64,000 nt of DNA, from contig NZ_AUCV01000004.1 in the NCBI RefSeq assembly GCF_000429945.1, forward strand, positions 168,585-232,584. The letters are read 5' to 3'. This DNA is from Desulfogranum japonicum DSM 18378. Its GTDB lineage: Bacteria; Desulfobacterota; Desulfobulbia; Desulfobulbales; Desulfobulbaceae. Below are positions 9,035 through 17,793 of the stretch, piece after piece; positions within the stretch are counted from its first letter, which is position 1; every line of letters starts with the position of its first letter. A program made the translations under genes and the position numbers. The notes beneath the pieces are model-generated. The model had not been told where the DNA came from and searched no databases. It was given only the letters and a program-made list of their open reading frames with translations.

Positions 9035-10024
9035 ATGAAATATATCTTTGGCCCGGTACGTTCCAGGCGGCTAGGTCGATCACTCGGTATCGATCTTTTT
9101 CCATCAAAAATCTGTAATTTTGACTGCGTTTACTGCGAGGTTGGCCCCTCGCCGGCACTCTATCATATACGAAAAAAATACTCTCCCACCAAAGATATTC
9201 TGCTAGAAATCACAACCGCTTTTCAGGACGAATCGTTCAGCGACCAGATAGATGTATGTACGTTAACGTCCAGCGGCGAACCTACTCTGCATAGTGATTT
9301 CGGGCTTATTCTATCTCATCTCAAACAGACATCGTCAAAACCGGTGGTGGTTCTGACAAACGGAAGTACCATGGATTCCCCCCAGGTCCGACAGGAACTC
9401 TCCCTGGCAGACATTGTCATCCCCTCCCTGGATGCGGCGACACCTGCTGCATTTCAACGGGTGGACCGCCCCCACGCCGCTATTGAGGTAGAAAAAATAA
9501 TTGAGGGATTAACAGCCTTTTCCCGGTCTTTCACCGGTCAGCTATGGCTCGAAGTGCTTTTTGTACAGAACATGAACGACAGTATTGAAGAAATTGAGGC
9601 TTTGACCCGGGCAATTGAAAGCATCCGCCCGGACCGGCTCCAGCTTAATACAGTGTTCAGGCCTCCAGCTACATCTTCGGCGCACCCTATCTCAGGTGAC
9701 CAAATGAGGAAAATTGCAGATCTCCTCAAACAAAAGTTATCCACCCCCATTGATCTACCAGCCCCGAGCAGTCAAGTTGAAACCCCTGCCTGTGCAGAGG
9801 ATAAGGACGAAGCTGCGTCGTCGGCTCAGGTAAGTATTGATGGGATTCTTCAAATGATTCAACGCAGACCGTGTACGGCTGCAGATATCAGCAAAACACA
9901 TAATATAGGAAGTTCGAAAAAAGTTAAGCAACTTCTTGAACCGCTGGTATATGAAGGAAAAATTCGAACATATACTCACGAAGGACACTTATTTTACCAG
10001 TACGTACAATCACTCAACGCATAA
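9035..10024 (+). CDS. radical SAM protein (COG0731-like, wybutosine-synthetase-type)
   Basis: A cytoplasmic Fe-S enzyme using S-adenosyl-methionine. It starts MKYIFGPVRSRRLGRSLG, an N-terminus typical of this radical SAM subgroup. The cluster motif is CNFDCVYC at residues 27-34 (CX3CX2C), preceded by GIDLFPSKI. Other radical SAM elements are TLTSSGEPTLHSDF, VVLTNGS and PSLDAATPAAFQRVDRP. The C-terminal 75 or so residues look like a winged-helix domain (IDGILQMIQRRPCTAADIS...). ATG 9035 is preferred over an upstream TTG because homology begins there, though the ribosome site is weak. It stands alone, divergent from lptD. The substrate is unknown; similarity to TYW1-like enzymes does not prove a tRNA role. 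Confidence 0.85.
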   Translation: MKYIFGPVRSRRLGRSLGIDLFPSKICNFDCVYCEVGPSPALYHIRKKYSPTKDILLEITTAFQDESFSDQIDVCTLTSSGEPTLHSDFGLILSHLKQTSSKPVVVLTNGSTMDSPQVRQELSLADIVIPSLDAATPAAFQRVDRPHAAIEVEKIIEGLTAFSRSFTGQLWLEVLFVQNMNDSIEEIEALTRAIESIRPDRLQLNTVFRPPATSSAHPISGDQMRKIADLLKQKLSTPIDLPAPSSQVETPACAEDKDEAASSAQVSIDGILQMIQRRPCTAADISKTHNIGSSKKVKQLLEPLVYEGKIRTYTHEGHLFYQYVQSLNA

Positions 10025-10159
10025 ATACGGCTGGAAACCAAATAATTCGTTGCATATGTTCGCACCCCTCACGGGAAGCGGCCTGCATACTCAGGCTTTT
10101 TTCATACACGCGAAAGGTTCAGGAAGCCCTGCTTGTACTCATTCAAGTAAGGTTACAAT

Positions 10160-12340
10160 ATGACAGAAGAAAAAAACAAGGAAACACCCAAAAAGAAACA
10201 AACCATCAGAAAAGCCAGTACCGGCGCATGGTGGAAAAGCATTGTTCCGGAAATACAAAAAGAAAAACAAAAAAGTGCAGAGATAAAAGCGAATAATCAA
10301 TCGCAACCTGCTTCTCAGGCAGAGGAAGCTGAACCGGTTGAACCCATCGCTCGTCCTACCTCCCAGGAAGCGACCAACTCGCCTGCGATTACTCTGCCAG
10401 AGCCAGACAAGGCCATGGTTGAAGCGTCTTCAGAGTTTCCTCAAGAGCCTCCTCACGCTATAGAGCCATCACGGGAACAAGTTGAAACACAGGAAGAGGA
10501 TGCATCCGAAATACCGGCTGCTGCAGAAACCGGTCAAGACACGGATGTGGAGGATTCATCACCTGAGCCGCTAGAACAGGAAAAAACGGATTCTGAATCG
10601 ACAGCTCCTGAAGAAACAACTGAAGATGAGAAACCCAACGAGCCTAAAACTGTTGAAGAAAGGCCTAGAAGAGCTAAAAAATCGAAAAAACAGGGTAGAA
10701 AAAAGAACGACAATAGAAAAAGGCCACAGCCTGAAGTTGAGCAGGAAGAAGAAGAGGATGAAGAGGATGAGGAGCTGGAGCTGGAGGATTTCGCTGAGCA
10801 GTCCAAATCCGTACTGACAAAACTGCTTATCAATGCAGAAGAACCTGAAGAGTGTCGTATCGCTCTGGTGGAAGACGGCAAACTGGAGTCTTTCCATGCT
10901 AACACCGTATCTCGGGAAAGAACCAAGAACAATATCTATAAAGGAACCATTGTTTCCATAGAACCTAACTTGCAGGCAGCTTTTGTAGATATGGGCACTG
11001 GCAGGAATGGTTTTCTCCCCTTCAACGAAATACATCCTGAATATTACCGTCAGGACATCAGTGAACGTAATAGACAGCTCATTGCTCAACACCAGTGGAA
11101 AAAACTGAAGATTGAAGAGGTGGTAAAGAAGGGGCAAGAGGTCCTTGTGCAGGTAGTGAAGGAGGTCACCGGCAATAAAGGCGCTAACATCACCACATAT
11201 CTTTCCCTGCCCGGACGTTTTCTGGTGCTCATGCCAGGAAGCGACAGTGCAGGCATTTCCCGCAAGATTACGGAGGAAGAGCGTCGCTCTGATTTGCGTC
11301 AGATGATGGCCTCCTTTAATATTCCGGAAGGGATAGGCTATATCATTCGTACTGCCAGTGCAGAGATAACCAAAACAGCTTTTCACAAAGACCTGCGCTA
11401 CCTTCTTCGCCTGTGGGATGAGATAAAAACCAAAGGCCAGGAACAACCTGCTCCAGTGCTGGTGTATGAGGAAGAAAATACAGTTATCCGTTTTCTGCGC
11501 GACCACTACACACCTGAAATCAGCGAAATTCATGTAGATACTTCCATTTCCTATGAGTATGTAAAAAATTTCGTCCGACTTCTGCCTGCTTCACAACGTA
11601 AGGTGAAGATTAAAATGCACCGAGGTGCCAAACCAATCTTCAACCAGTACAATATCGAAGAACAGATTGAATCCATCTTCAAGCCTCAGGTGACCCTTCC
11701 TTCCGGTGGATCTATTGTTATCAACCCCACAGAAGCACTTGTTGCCATTGATGTTAACTCTGGACGTACCTCTAAAAATGCCGACTTTGAGGAAACTATC
11801 TTTCTGGCTAATATGGAGGCGGCGGCAGAACTGGCCCGTCAATTACGCCTGAGGGATCTTGGTGGACTGATTGTTGTAGACTTCATAGACATGCGTAATA
11901 AAAAGCATATACGCGAAGTTGAACGGCAAGTTCGCACAAGCATGAAGCGGGACAAAGCGAAAGTGGACACCAGCAGAATTTCCCGTTTCGGCCTCATGCA
12001 AATCTCACGTCAAAAGATGGGAGCTCCTATTGAAAAAGGCAGCTACAGAACCTGTAGTCATTGCCAGGGACGAGGGGTAGTTCGCTCTGTGGAAACCATG
12101 GCACTCTTCTACCTGCGGCGTATTCAGACAGGTATCAGTAAAAAGAAAATCGGACTGGTGACCTGCAGAATTCCACTGGATGTAGCTGAATATCTCTTGA
12201 ATAAAAAACGTGCAGAACTGTATGACCTGGAACAGAAGCATAATGCAAAAATAGAAATCATTGCCAGCACACATCTTAAACCAGGCGAGAACCAGATAGA
12301 CTTTATCTCCAGTACCCAAAATGACGAAAGCGCAGAATAG
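10160..12340 (+). CDS. Rne/Rng family ribonuclease (RNase E/G) with N-terminal acidic extension
   Basis: An endoribonuclease of RNA decay and rRNA/tRNA processing. The catalytic core starts near residue 225. The S1 domain contains NNIYKGTIVSIEPNLQAAF at about residue 255. The DNase I-like domain has AIDVNSGRTS and GGLIVVDFIDMR, carrying the two metal-binding Asp residues about 43 apart as in E. coli RNase E. The Zn-link is CSHCQGRG at about residue 632. The first 215 or so residues are low-complexity and rich in Glu, Pro, Lys and Ser, including a run of Asp/Glu and the basic RRAKKSKKQGRKK. E. coli RNase E has its scaffold at the C-terminus; here it is N-terminal, and the protein ends about 90 residues after the Zn-link. 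Confidence 0.93.
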   Translation: MTEEKNKETPKKKQTIRKASTGAWWKSIVPEIQKEKQKSAEIKANNQSQPASQAEEAEPVEPIARPTSQEATNSPAITLPEPDKAMVEASSEFPQEPPHAIEPSREQVETQEEDASEIPAAAETGQDTDVEDSSPEPLEQEKTDSESTAPEETTEDEKPNEPKTVEERPRRAKKSKKQGRKKNDNRKRPQPEVEQEEEEDEEDEELELEDFAEQSKSVLTKLLINAEEPEECRIALVEDGKLESFHANTVSRERTKNNIYKGTIVSIEPNLQAAFVDMGTGRNGFLPFNEIHPEYYRQDISERNRQLIAQHQWKKLKIEEVVKKGQEVLVQVVKEVTGNKGANITTYLSLPGRFLVLMPGSDSAGISRKITEEERRSDLRQMMASFNIPEGIGYIIRTASAEITKTAFHKDLRYLLRLWDEIKTKGQEQPAPVLVYEEENTVIRFLRDHYTPEISEIHVDTSISYEYVKNFVRLLPASQRKVKIKMHRGAKPIFNQYNIEEQIESIFKPQVTLPSGGSIVINPTEALVAIDVNSGRTSKNADFEETIFLANMEAAAELARQLRLRDLGGLIVVDFIDMRNKKHIREVERQVRTSMKRDKAKVDTSRISRFGLMQISRQKMGAPIEKGSYRTCSHCQGRGVVRSVETMALFYLRRIQTGISKKKIGLVTCRIPLDVAEYLLNKKRAELYDLEQKHNAKIEIIASTHLKPGENQIDFISSTQNDESAE

Positions 12341-12448
12341 TTGCTACTGCCTTTTACTTCATGGAGTAAAATCAAAAAAAGAGTGCAACCTATAAAAAAA
12401 CACTTGCCCAGAAATATAACATCGTGTATACATGGGCACCACATTTAT

Positions 12449-12525
12449 GCGCCAGTAGCTCAGCTGGATAGAGTGCCGGACTACGAATCCGTAGGTCGGG
12501 AGTTCGAATCTTCCCTGGCGCGCCA
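12449..12525 (+). tRNA. tRNA-Arg (anticodon ACG)
   Basis: A 77-nt cloverleaf with encoded CCA. The acceptor GCGCCAG pairs with CTGGCGC, discriminator G. The D arm is GCTC...GAGT, the anticodon loop is CTACGAA, and the T arm is GGGAG-TTCGAAT-CTTCC. ACG would be deaminated to ICG and read CGU/CGC/CGA. The 27-43 position is a C-T mismatch at the end of the anticodon stem, slightly unusual. A terminator hairpin and an integrase stump follow directly, so this tRNA 3' end is a likely past integration site. Confidence 0.93.
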
Positions 12526-12533
12526 GTAATCCC

Positions 12534-12568
12534 AAGGGGTTAAGTCATTTTGGCTTAACCCCTTGTTT
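12534..12568 (+). terminator. terminator after tRNA-Arg (duplicated at 15257)
   Basis: AAGGGGTTAAG (12534-12544) pairs perfectly with CTTAACCCCTT (12554-12564) around a 9-nt loop and is followed by a T-rich stretch. A near copy sits at 15257-15294 with the same loop length and order. Confidence 0.8.
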
Positions 12569-12818
12569 ATTTGGTGTGAGAAAAAGTGTGAGACTTTTGT
12601 CTCGCAGCCTCATAATCGCGCACCGCCTGTTTCTCCAGTTCTGAAAAACTGTGCAGATATATTTCCGTCGTCCTTCTGTTTTCGTGGCCTAAAATCTTTT
12701 GTATCGCTCCGATAGGCACATTCACACTGTCCATCAGCGACGCCCCTGCATGTCGAAGGGCGTGATATCTGAAGTAAGGCACCCCTGCCCTTTCGCAAAG
12801 ATTCCGCATTAGATACTT
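12567..12818 (-). pseudogene. tyrosine recombinase (integrase), C-terminal remnant
   Basis: About 80 residues of a phage-type integrase catalytic domain. YHALRHAGASLM carries the H-x-x-R box, and ILGHENRRTTEIYLHSF carries the second His and the nucleophilic Tyr. The frame is closed upstream by a stop at about 12819, so the N-terminal DNA-binding and core-binding domains and the first catalytic Arg are missing. It points toward tRNA-Arg, the usual orientation of an integrase at an attL site. It is a decayed remnant and not expected to be active. Confidence 0.85.
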
Positions 12819-12920
12819 TCAACACCTTTTATTATATTTTTAGGGCTAAGAATGGGTGATTAATCAGGGGCTAACGAGAAAAGATCTTCCAGAGAATGAA
12901 TCAAATCTCGTTGATTGGTG

Positions 12921-13274
12921 CTATACCGATTCAAGCCGCTGCTCAAAGGTATCACCCCATTCCCTAAGACTATTAAGGACAGGCAAAATGGTAAGTCCGA
13001 ACGTGGTCAGGGAATACTCTACCTTGGGCGGCACCTGGGCGTAGACCTCCCGGTTCACAAGTCCGTTCTGCTCAAGTTCCCGTAATTGTTGGGTCAACAT
13101 TTTCTGGGTGATGTTTGGCATGCTTTTTTTCAGTTCCCCGAACCTGAGGCAGTCTACCCTGGAAAGATGATAAAGGATAACGGGTTTCCACTTGCCGCCA
13201 ATGACCTGAAGAGTTAATTCCACTGTACAGGAATAGCTCCGATTTCCATTATGCTTAATGGTACATTCTTTCAT
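12921..13274 (-). CDS. HxlR family transcriptional regulator
   Basis: A 117-residue winged helix-turn-helix protein. It has the HxlR hallmarks: CTVELTLQVIGGKWKPVILYHL near the N-terminus with Cys residues at positions 4 and 16, RFGELKKSMPNITQKMLTQQ as recognition helix region, LEQNGLVNREVY, and PPKVEYSLTTFG as the wing. HxlR proteins are often redox- or electrophile-responsive repressors of divergent oxidoreductase genes. Here it is divergent from the flavin reductase and nitroreductase genes across a 446-bp gap holding an R3 repeat, so it probably controls them. Cys4 and Cys16 are candidate sensors; this is inferred. Confidence 0.9.
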   Translation of the reverse strand: MKECTIKHNGNRSYSCTVELTLQVIGGKWKPVILYHLSRVDCLRFGELKKSMPNITQKMLTQQLRELEQNGLVNREVYAQVPPKVEYSLTTFGLTILPVLNSLREWGDTFEQRLESV

Positions 13275-13372
13275 TTTTTAATCAATCTCTCATTAGTATA
13301 CAAATACATACTACCATACAAAAAGGTGCCTACTTTCTTTTTCTACTATATGCGTGTAATAGATTCAACAAG

Positions 13373-13530
13373 GTAACTGCTCACAGTGCACCTGACCTTT
13401 CCGCGTTCAGCCAGGCTTACGTATGATCCGTACACTGCGCCAGCCTGATTGCGAAACTCTCAGGTACCATGTAACCAGTTACAAATACGAGGGAGTTTTA
13501 CATTTATCCATTTCCCTTATGAGGAGTTAC
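13373..13530 (+). repeat. R3 intergenic repeat, copy a
   Basis: About 158 bp starting GTAACTGCTCACAGTGCACC and ending CCCTTATGAGGAGTTAC, with partly inverted ends. Internal blocks shared with other copies are TCAGCCAGGCTTACGTATG, GCGCCAGCCTGATTGCGAAA and GTAACCAGTTACAAATAC. It lies in the 446-bp hxlR/flavin reductase intergenic region; I see no gene in the remainder. Confidence 0.75.
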
Positions 13531-13720
13531 TCAACACGTTGATCATGCCTGAAAAAAAATTCATGCCAGGCTGAGCAAAGGTGCTCGGCCCTCAAACAAG
13601 GCATTGAACTTACGGCTACAAGTGGCAGGACACCAAACAACCAAAGAAGTCAAACTTCTCAAGTATCATGTTGTAGTGTGGCCAAACTTACTATTATCTC
13701 AATTGAAATAGGAATAACGA

Positions 13721-14284
13721 ATGAAGCCAATTGGTCCAACTAACGCCTTATACCCCATGCCTACAACTCTGGTAGGCGTAACTGTGGACAGCAAACCCAA
13801 TTTCCTCGCAGTAGCCCACGTGGGAATTATGAACCATGGAACCCCACAATATCTTTCCGTCGGCCTTAATAAAGACCACTATTCCAACTCGGGAATCCAT
13901 GAAAACAAAACATTCAGTATTTGCCTGCCTTCTGAAAATCTTATGAAAAAAACTGATTATTGCGGAATTATGACCGGCAAAAAGACAGACAAGGCCGCCC
14001 TGTTTGATGTTTTCTTCGGAAAACTTAAAACCGCGCCCATGATACATGAGTGCCCTGTTAACATGGAACTGAAATTACAGGATGTACTAAGCCTTGGAAA
14101 ACACGAAATATTTATCGGTGAACTTGTGCAGACCTATGCAGATGACTCTGTGATAACCGAAGGCAATATTAATATTGCTAAACTTTCCCCTCTTCTTTTT
14201 GACATGGCAAGCAAGAAATACTGGGCTCTTGGAGAACCATTGGGCGACTGCTGGAATATTGGTAAAGAATTAAAAAACAACTGA
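13721..14284 (+). CDS. flavin reductase family protein (FMN-binding split barrel)
   Basis: A 187-residue flavoredoxin-like protein. It has PMPTTLVGVTVDSKPNFLAV (the split-barrel start), a PQYLSVGLNKDHYSNSGI strand-loop, the FSICLPSENLMKKTDYCG segment and a C-terminal KYWALGEPLGDCWNIGK. Such proteins bind FMN and reduce flavin or a substrate using NAD(P)H or ferredoxin. A plausible AGGA lies upstream of ATG 13721. It is 19 bp from the ferredoxin-nitroreductase and is almost certainly cotranscribed. In the island context it may take part in detoxifying quinones or nitro compounds (inference). Confidence 0.88.
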   Translation: MKPIGPTNALYPMPTTLVGVTVDSKPNFLAVAHVGIMNHGTPQYLSVGLNKDHYSNSGIHENKTFSICLPSENLMKKTDYCGIMTGKKTDKAALFDVFFGKLKTAPMIHECPVNMELKLQDVLSLGKHEIFIGELVQTYADDSVITEGNINIAKLSPLLFDMASKKYWALGEPLGDCWNIGKELKNN

Positions 14285-14303
14285 CAACAGAGGAAGAACG
14301 AAT

Positions 14304-15098
14304 ATGACTTTTATTACTATAGATTCGGAGAAATGCAATCAAGACGGCTTATGCGTGCAATCGTGCCCCGTAGCTATTATTGATCAGAAAAAGGGAGGCT
14401 TTCCATTTGCAGATACCACCAAAATAGAAAACTGCATTGCTTGTGGTCATTGTGTCGCAGTATGTCCAAAAGGCGCACTCACTCACAGCTTGCTATCCAG
14501 TGAAGATTTCCTTACTGTCCCCAAAAATCAACCCGATCCTGAATCCCTTGAAGCTCTGCTAATATCCAGAAGGTCCATACGTGGTTTTCAAAACATGCCG
14601 ATCCCACACCATCAACTGGAAAGACTATTGGAAATCTCCAGACGAGCGCCTACGGCATCCAATTCACAGAAAATCAGCTGGAATATGATAGAAAGCTCTG
14701 ATCGTCTGGAACAAATACGACAACTTACCCTTGAATGGTTGGCAACCGATCCAACACCAACACGTGCACATTATCTTGAAACAGCGACAAAGGGCCGAGA
14801 TGTGATATTGCGAGGAGCTTCGGCCTTAGCAGTTACCTATTGCCCGGAAGATTATGTCTGGACCGAAACTGACTGTTCTATTGCCCTGACCTATATGGAG
14901 CTTTTAGCAGCATCGATGCAACTGGGGGCATGCTGGGCGGGACTAGTGACTATGGCGAGCAGACATCTCCCTCAACTTAAAGAAATTCTCGGCATCCCTG
15001 AACGACACAATATAGGCGGCGCCTTGATGCTAGGACTACCTCGACAAAAGCATTATCTCATACCACCACGAAACAAAGCTCATGTAACCTGGCTATAA
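14304..15098 (+). CDS. nitroreductase family protein with N-terminal 2[4Fe-4S] ferredoxin domain
   Basis: A 264-residue fusion. Residues 1-60 form a bacterial ferredoxin with two clusters: CNQDGLCVQSCP and CIACGHCVAVCP. From about residue 85 it is a nitroreductase fold with SRRSIRGFQNMPI, RRAPTASNSQKISW (FMN binding) and a C-terminal GALMLGLPRQKH. Electrons would pass from the clusters to FMN, so it is probably ferredoxin-linked rather than NAD(P)H-linked (inference). A GAGGAAG ribosome site precedes ATG 14304. It is second in the island operon, and a strong terminator at 15257 lies downstream. Confidence 0.92.
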   Translation: MTFITIDSEKCNQDGLCVQSCPVAIIDQKKGGFPFADTTKIENCIACGHCVAVCPKGALTHSLLSSEDFLTVPKNQPDPESLEALLISRRSIRGFQNMPIPHHQLERLLEISRRAPTASNSQKISWNMIESSDRLEQIRQLTLEWLATDPTPTRAHYLETATKGRDVILRGASALAVTYCPEDYVWTETDCSIALTYMELLAASMQLGACWAGLVTMASRHLPQLKEILGIPERHNIGGALMLGLPRQKHYLIPPRNKAHVTWL

Positions 15099-15488
15099 CA
15101 AGGGCTGTTTACGCTTTTTGCGCTAAGGGTTTTCTTCGCCTGTACTCCCTGAGTTTATGCACAAACACTTTGATTATTGCCAGCGAGTTGGACGAAAAAA
15201 ATGCGATATTTTTCAATCCAAAGTGAGAACGCAACAAGCATTAACTCAACCTGAATGGGGTTAATTCATCTTGACTTAACCCCTTGTTTTTTTTGTTCTC
15301 TCTTTGTACAACTCCCGTATGATCATTGTCAGCCCTCGTTTGCAACATTTCCAGTCATCCGTATGAGTAATGCTCTGTGTGGGTGTTTAACTTGCTGCTG
15401 CAAATTTTCTGCCCACGCTTACGGCGCCATCCTGGGTATGGCCATGTAAACCCAACGCATATTTTGAACAAATACATACGACTATATT
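15099..15488. other. gene-free stretch with terminator
   Basis: 390 bp after the nitroreductase. Apart from the hairpin at 15257-15294 I find no convincing coding sequence; the short frame at 15255-15449 has no ribosome site and no recognisable motif. Confidence 0.6.
15257..15294 (+). terminator. rho-independent terminator, duplicate of the tRNA-Arg terminator
   Basis: GGGGTTAA (15257-15264) pairs with TTAACCCC (15276-15283), followed by TTGTTTTTTTT. Stem, loop and tail match the tRNA-Arg terminator at 12534 apart from three substitutions, so the two form a direct repeat bounding the 2.7-kb island. Confidence 0.85.
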
Positions 15489-15692
15489 ATGCACCTATCA
15501 CTGTTTGTCATACTGGGAGTTATACTGCTGATACTCGGAGGTATTGGTTTGCTTAACGGAAAAGTTATGGCAGGCTCAAAAGGACTAAAACCAAATTATT
15601 ACGACAAGGCCCATACCCCAGTTTTGTTCTATCTTTTTGTGATTATGTATATCGCCATCGGCGTCTTTGTTATCATTCAATCAATACAATGA
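15489..15692 (+). CDS. small membrane protein, unknown function
   Basis: 67 residues with two hydrophobic helices (about 2-22 and 44-65) joined by a polar loop, GKVMAGSKGLKPNYYDKAHT. No family is recognised with certainty. It could be a two-helix inner-membrane protein. The ribosome site is weak, which lowers confidence, but the hydrophobic-polar-hydrophobic layout and clean TM ends argue against a chance frame. It overlaps only the non-conserved upstream extension of rlpA, ending 64 bp before the rlpA start. Confidence 0.55.
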   Translation: MHLSLFVILGVILLILGGIGLLNGKVMAGSKGLKPNYYDKAHTPVLFYLFVIMYIAIGVFVIIQSIQ

Positions 15693-15756
15693 CCCCAAAA
15701 AGCCTTGTGCACTCAAAAATATAATCAAAAAATCGAATACTCTTTCCGTGCATAGA

Positions 15757-16170
15757 ATGAGCACCCTCAAAAAACTCATCGGCAGTGCCCTTGCCCTGAC
15801 GCTCACAGTCATGCTTGTTCATCTGCTGTATGGCTGCACCCAGTTTCAGCATGCCACGCCTCGTCCAAAAAACATGCAATACTCGGAAACGGGCATTGCC
15901 TCATTTTATTCCCAGAAATTGCAATCAAGAAGAACGGCGAGTGGAGAAAAGTTCAATAACCAGGCAATGACAGCAGCACACAGAACTTTGCCGTTCGGCA
16001 CCAAGGTTCTGGTTACCAATGTTGCAAACAACAAATCTGTATCCGTAAAAATTAATGATAGAGGCCCTTTTGTCAAAGGAAGGATTATTGATCTCACCCG
16101 CTCAGCCTTTTCCAGAATCGCTCACACGAATAAAGGGAAAATCAAGGTCAGAATTCAAGTTATTCCATAG
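15757..16170 (+). CDS. rlpA: RlpA-like septal ring lytic transglycosylase / lipoprotein
   Basis: A 137-residue double-psi beta-barrel protein. The N-terminal signal ends in a lipobox (LLYGC, Cys about residue 28), so it is predicted to be an outer-membrane lipoprotein. The RlpA domain is complete: GIASFYSQKLQSRRTASGEK, MTAAHRTLPFGTKVLVTN, VSVKINDRGPFVKGRIIDL (catalytic Asp in NDRGP) and SAFSRI. It lacks the C-terminal SPOR domain of E. coli RlpA. ATG 15757 gives a compact signal peptide; a GTG at 15748 is possible. Acts on peptidoglycan lacking stem peptides in characterised homologues. Confidence 0.88.
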   Translation: MSTLKKLIGSALALTLTVMLVHLLYGCTQFQHATPRPKNMQYSETGIASFYSQKLQSRRTASGEKFNNQAMTAAHRTLPFGTKVLVTNVANNKSVSVKINDRGPFVKGRIIDLTRSAFSRIAHTNKGKIKVRIQVIP

Positions 16171-16191
16171 TACCTGTATGAAAGACACCGA

Positions 16192-17793
16192 TTACATGTA
16201 AGAGCCGTCTTCATGCACAGCGGGATTTTCCATTTTTTCACAAACGTGATTGGCAAAGCCTTTTCCAGCCTCAGAATTGATATTGTACACCAGATCGGCA
16301 CCAGCCTTTTTGAGTCCGGCGATCTGGTCATCAAAGGCAACCACTGAAGCAACTGTAACGTTTGCGTACTTTTGTTTTATCCGCTCCGAAGCATAAAGAT
16401 TAGCTGTATAACTGGGCATGGCTAAGAGCAAAACCTTAACGCCACCTTCTTCAATCTCGAACCGCTCCCAAAAATCGTAGTCAATGGCATCACCTTGAAA
16501 TACAATACGGCCATGGTCTTTATGCAAGCTGACCTGTTCCTGATCATGATCCACGCCTACCACATGCTTGCCATAGCGTTCGCGTAAAACTTCATAGGCA
16601 GCTGTACCTGTCCTTCCCATACCGAATACCGCTGCATCAATCCCTTGTATTGAGACTATTCTGTCATCCGGCAACCTTTCTTTGCTTTCGAAGTATTTCA
16701 AGAGAAAACGAAATCGCTGGTACAGTACATGTGCTGAACTGTTTAATGGAGACGCAAAAATAAAACTCACAGAGATAGACAAGGCAAAAACAATCAACCA
16801 TTCAGTGGAAATCCAGTTATTCTTTGATGCCAATGCCCCGACAATCAAGCCAAACTCTGAATAGGTTGCAAGATTCAATGAGGAGAAAAGAGCCGTTCTT
16901 GCCCGCAATTTAAACCGCGTCAGGAACAGATAAAACAATATAACTTTTATTGGTATAACACAGGTGATGAGCAGCGCGGCGCCCAAACTGGAGAGAGTAG
17001 GCATACCTGATAGTCCAATAGTAAGAAAAAAACCTACCAGCAACAGGTCTTTGAACCCCATAATGGTTTTGGCCAGTTCATCAGCCTTTTCATCATCGGC
17101 AAGCAGCATACCTATTAACAGCGCACCCAGATCAGGTTTAACACCAAAGACCTCAAACAGGGTTGCTGCGGCAAAAGGAATAAGAAAACCGAGAAGAATC
17201 TGTAATTCGCCGTGTCCGCTTCGCCGTATCAACAGCAGAATCGGTCGTTTAAGCAAAGGGAGCAAAAAAAGACAAATACTCCAGGGCGATGGCAGTTTAC
17301 CACTTGATAATGTGAGAAAAAGGACCGCAAAAAAATCCTGTAAGATCAGGATACCGATGGCGATACGGCCATGTTTGGCCCCCATCTCCCCCCTCTCTTC
17401 CAAGACTTTAACAGTAAAAACAGTGCTTGAAAAACTGAGTGCAAAAGATAGCAGAAGCGCTGTCTGCCAGTTGATCTCAGAAAATGCTGTTATCGCAGTA
17501 TAGGATAGCAGCGTAATAAAGGCACCAATCAGCACCACACTTGCCAGCATGTGCAATGTCGCTACAGCCCATATTTCTGCTGCCAAAAGATTTTTGACCC
17601 GAACTTTTAATCCAATACTGAAAAGCAGCAGCATAATACCTGTATCAGCTACTCTCTGCAGCATTGGGCCTCCTTCGACGCCCAAACCATGTAAGGCAAA
17701 TCCAGCTGCAAGAAATCCCAGAAGTGGTGGCAATCCTATCTGCTTGACCAGAAACCCGAGGATAAAAGCAGCCAGTAGCATGGTTGCATCCAT
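16192..17793 (-). CDS. CPA2 family cation:proton antiporter with RCK (TrkA-N) domain
   Basis: A 533-residue inner-membrane exchanger (KefB/C- or YbaL-like). Residues 1-380 form about 12 TM segments with the Na_H_Exchanger signatures: FLVKQIGLPPLLGFLAAGFA, LLLFSIGLKV, FSSTVFTVKVLEERGE and KPDLGALLIGMLLADDEKAD. Residues from about 405 form a Rossmann TrkA-N domain starting IDAAVFGMGRTGTAAYEVL and GVDHDQEQVSLHKDHG, likely binding NAD(H) or nucleotide for gating. It probably exports K+ in exchange for H+. Monocistronic and convergent with rlpA. Confidence 0.9.
   Translation of the reverse strand: MDATMLLAAFILGFLVKQIGLPPLLGFLAAGFALHGLGVEGGPMLQRVADTGIMLLLFSIGLKVRVKNLLAAEIWAVATLHMLASVVLIGAFITLLSYTAITAFSEINWQTALLLSFALSFSSTVFTVKVLEERGEMGAKHGRIAIGILILQDFFAVLFLTLSSGKLPSPWSICLFLLPLLKRPILLLIRRSGHGELQILLGFLIPFAAATLFEVFGVKPDLGALLIGMLLADDEKADELAKTIMGFKDLLLVGFFLTIGLSGMPTLSSLGAALLITCVIPIKVILFYLFLTRFKLRARTALFSSLNLATYSEFGLIVGALASKNNWISTEWLIVFALSISVSFIFASPLNSSAHVLYQRFRFLLKYFESKERLPDDRIVSIQGIDAAVFGMGRTGTAAYEVLRERYGKHVVGVDHDQEQVSLHKDHGRIVFQGDAIDYDFWERFEIEEGGVKVLLLAMPSYTANLYASERIKQKYANVTVASVVAFDDQIAGLKKAGADLVYNINSEAGKGFANHVCEKMENPAVHEDGSYM

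Noticed and set aside
10571..11533. A 320-codon minus-strand open frame
   Set aside because: Antisense of the RNase E/G gene, with low-complexity Phe/Leu/Ser sequence created by the acidic repeats on the other strand.
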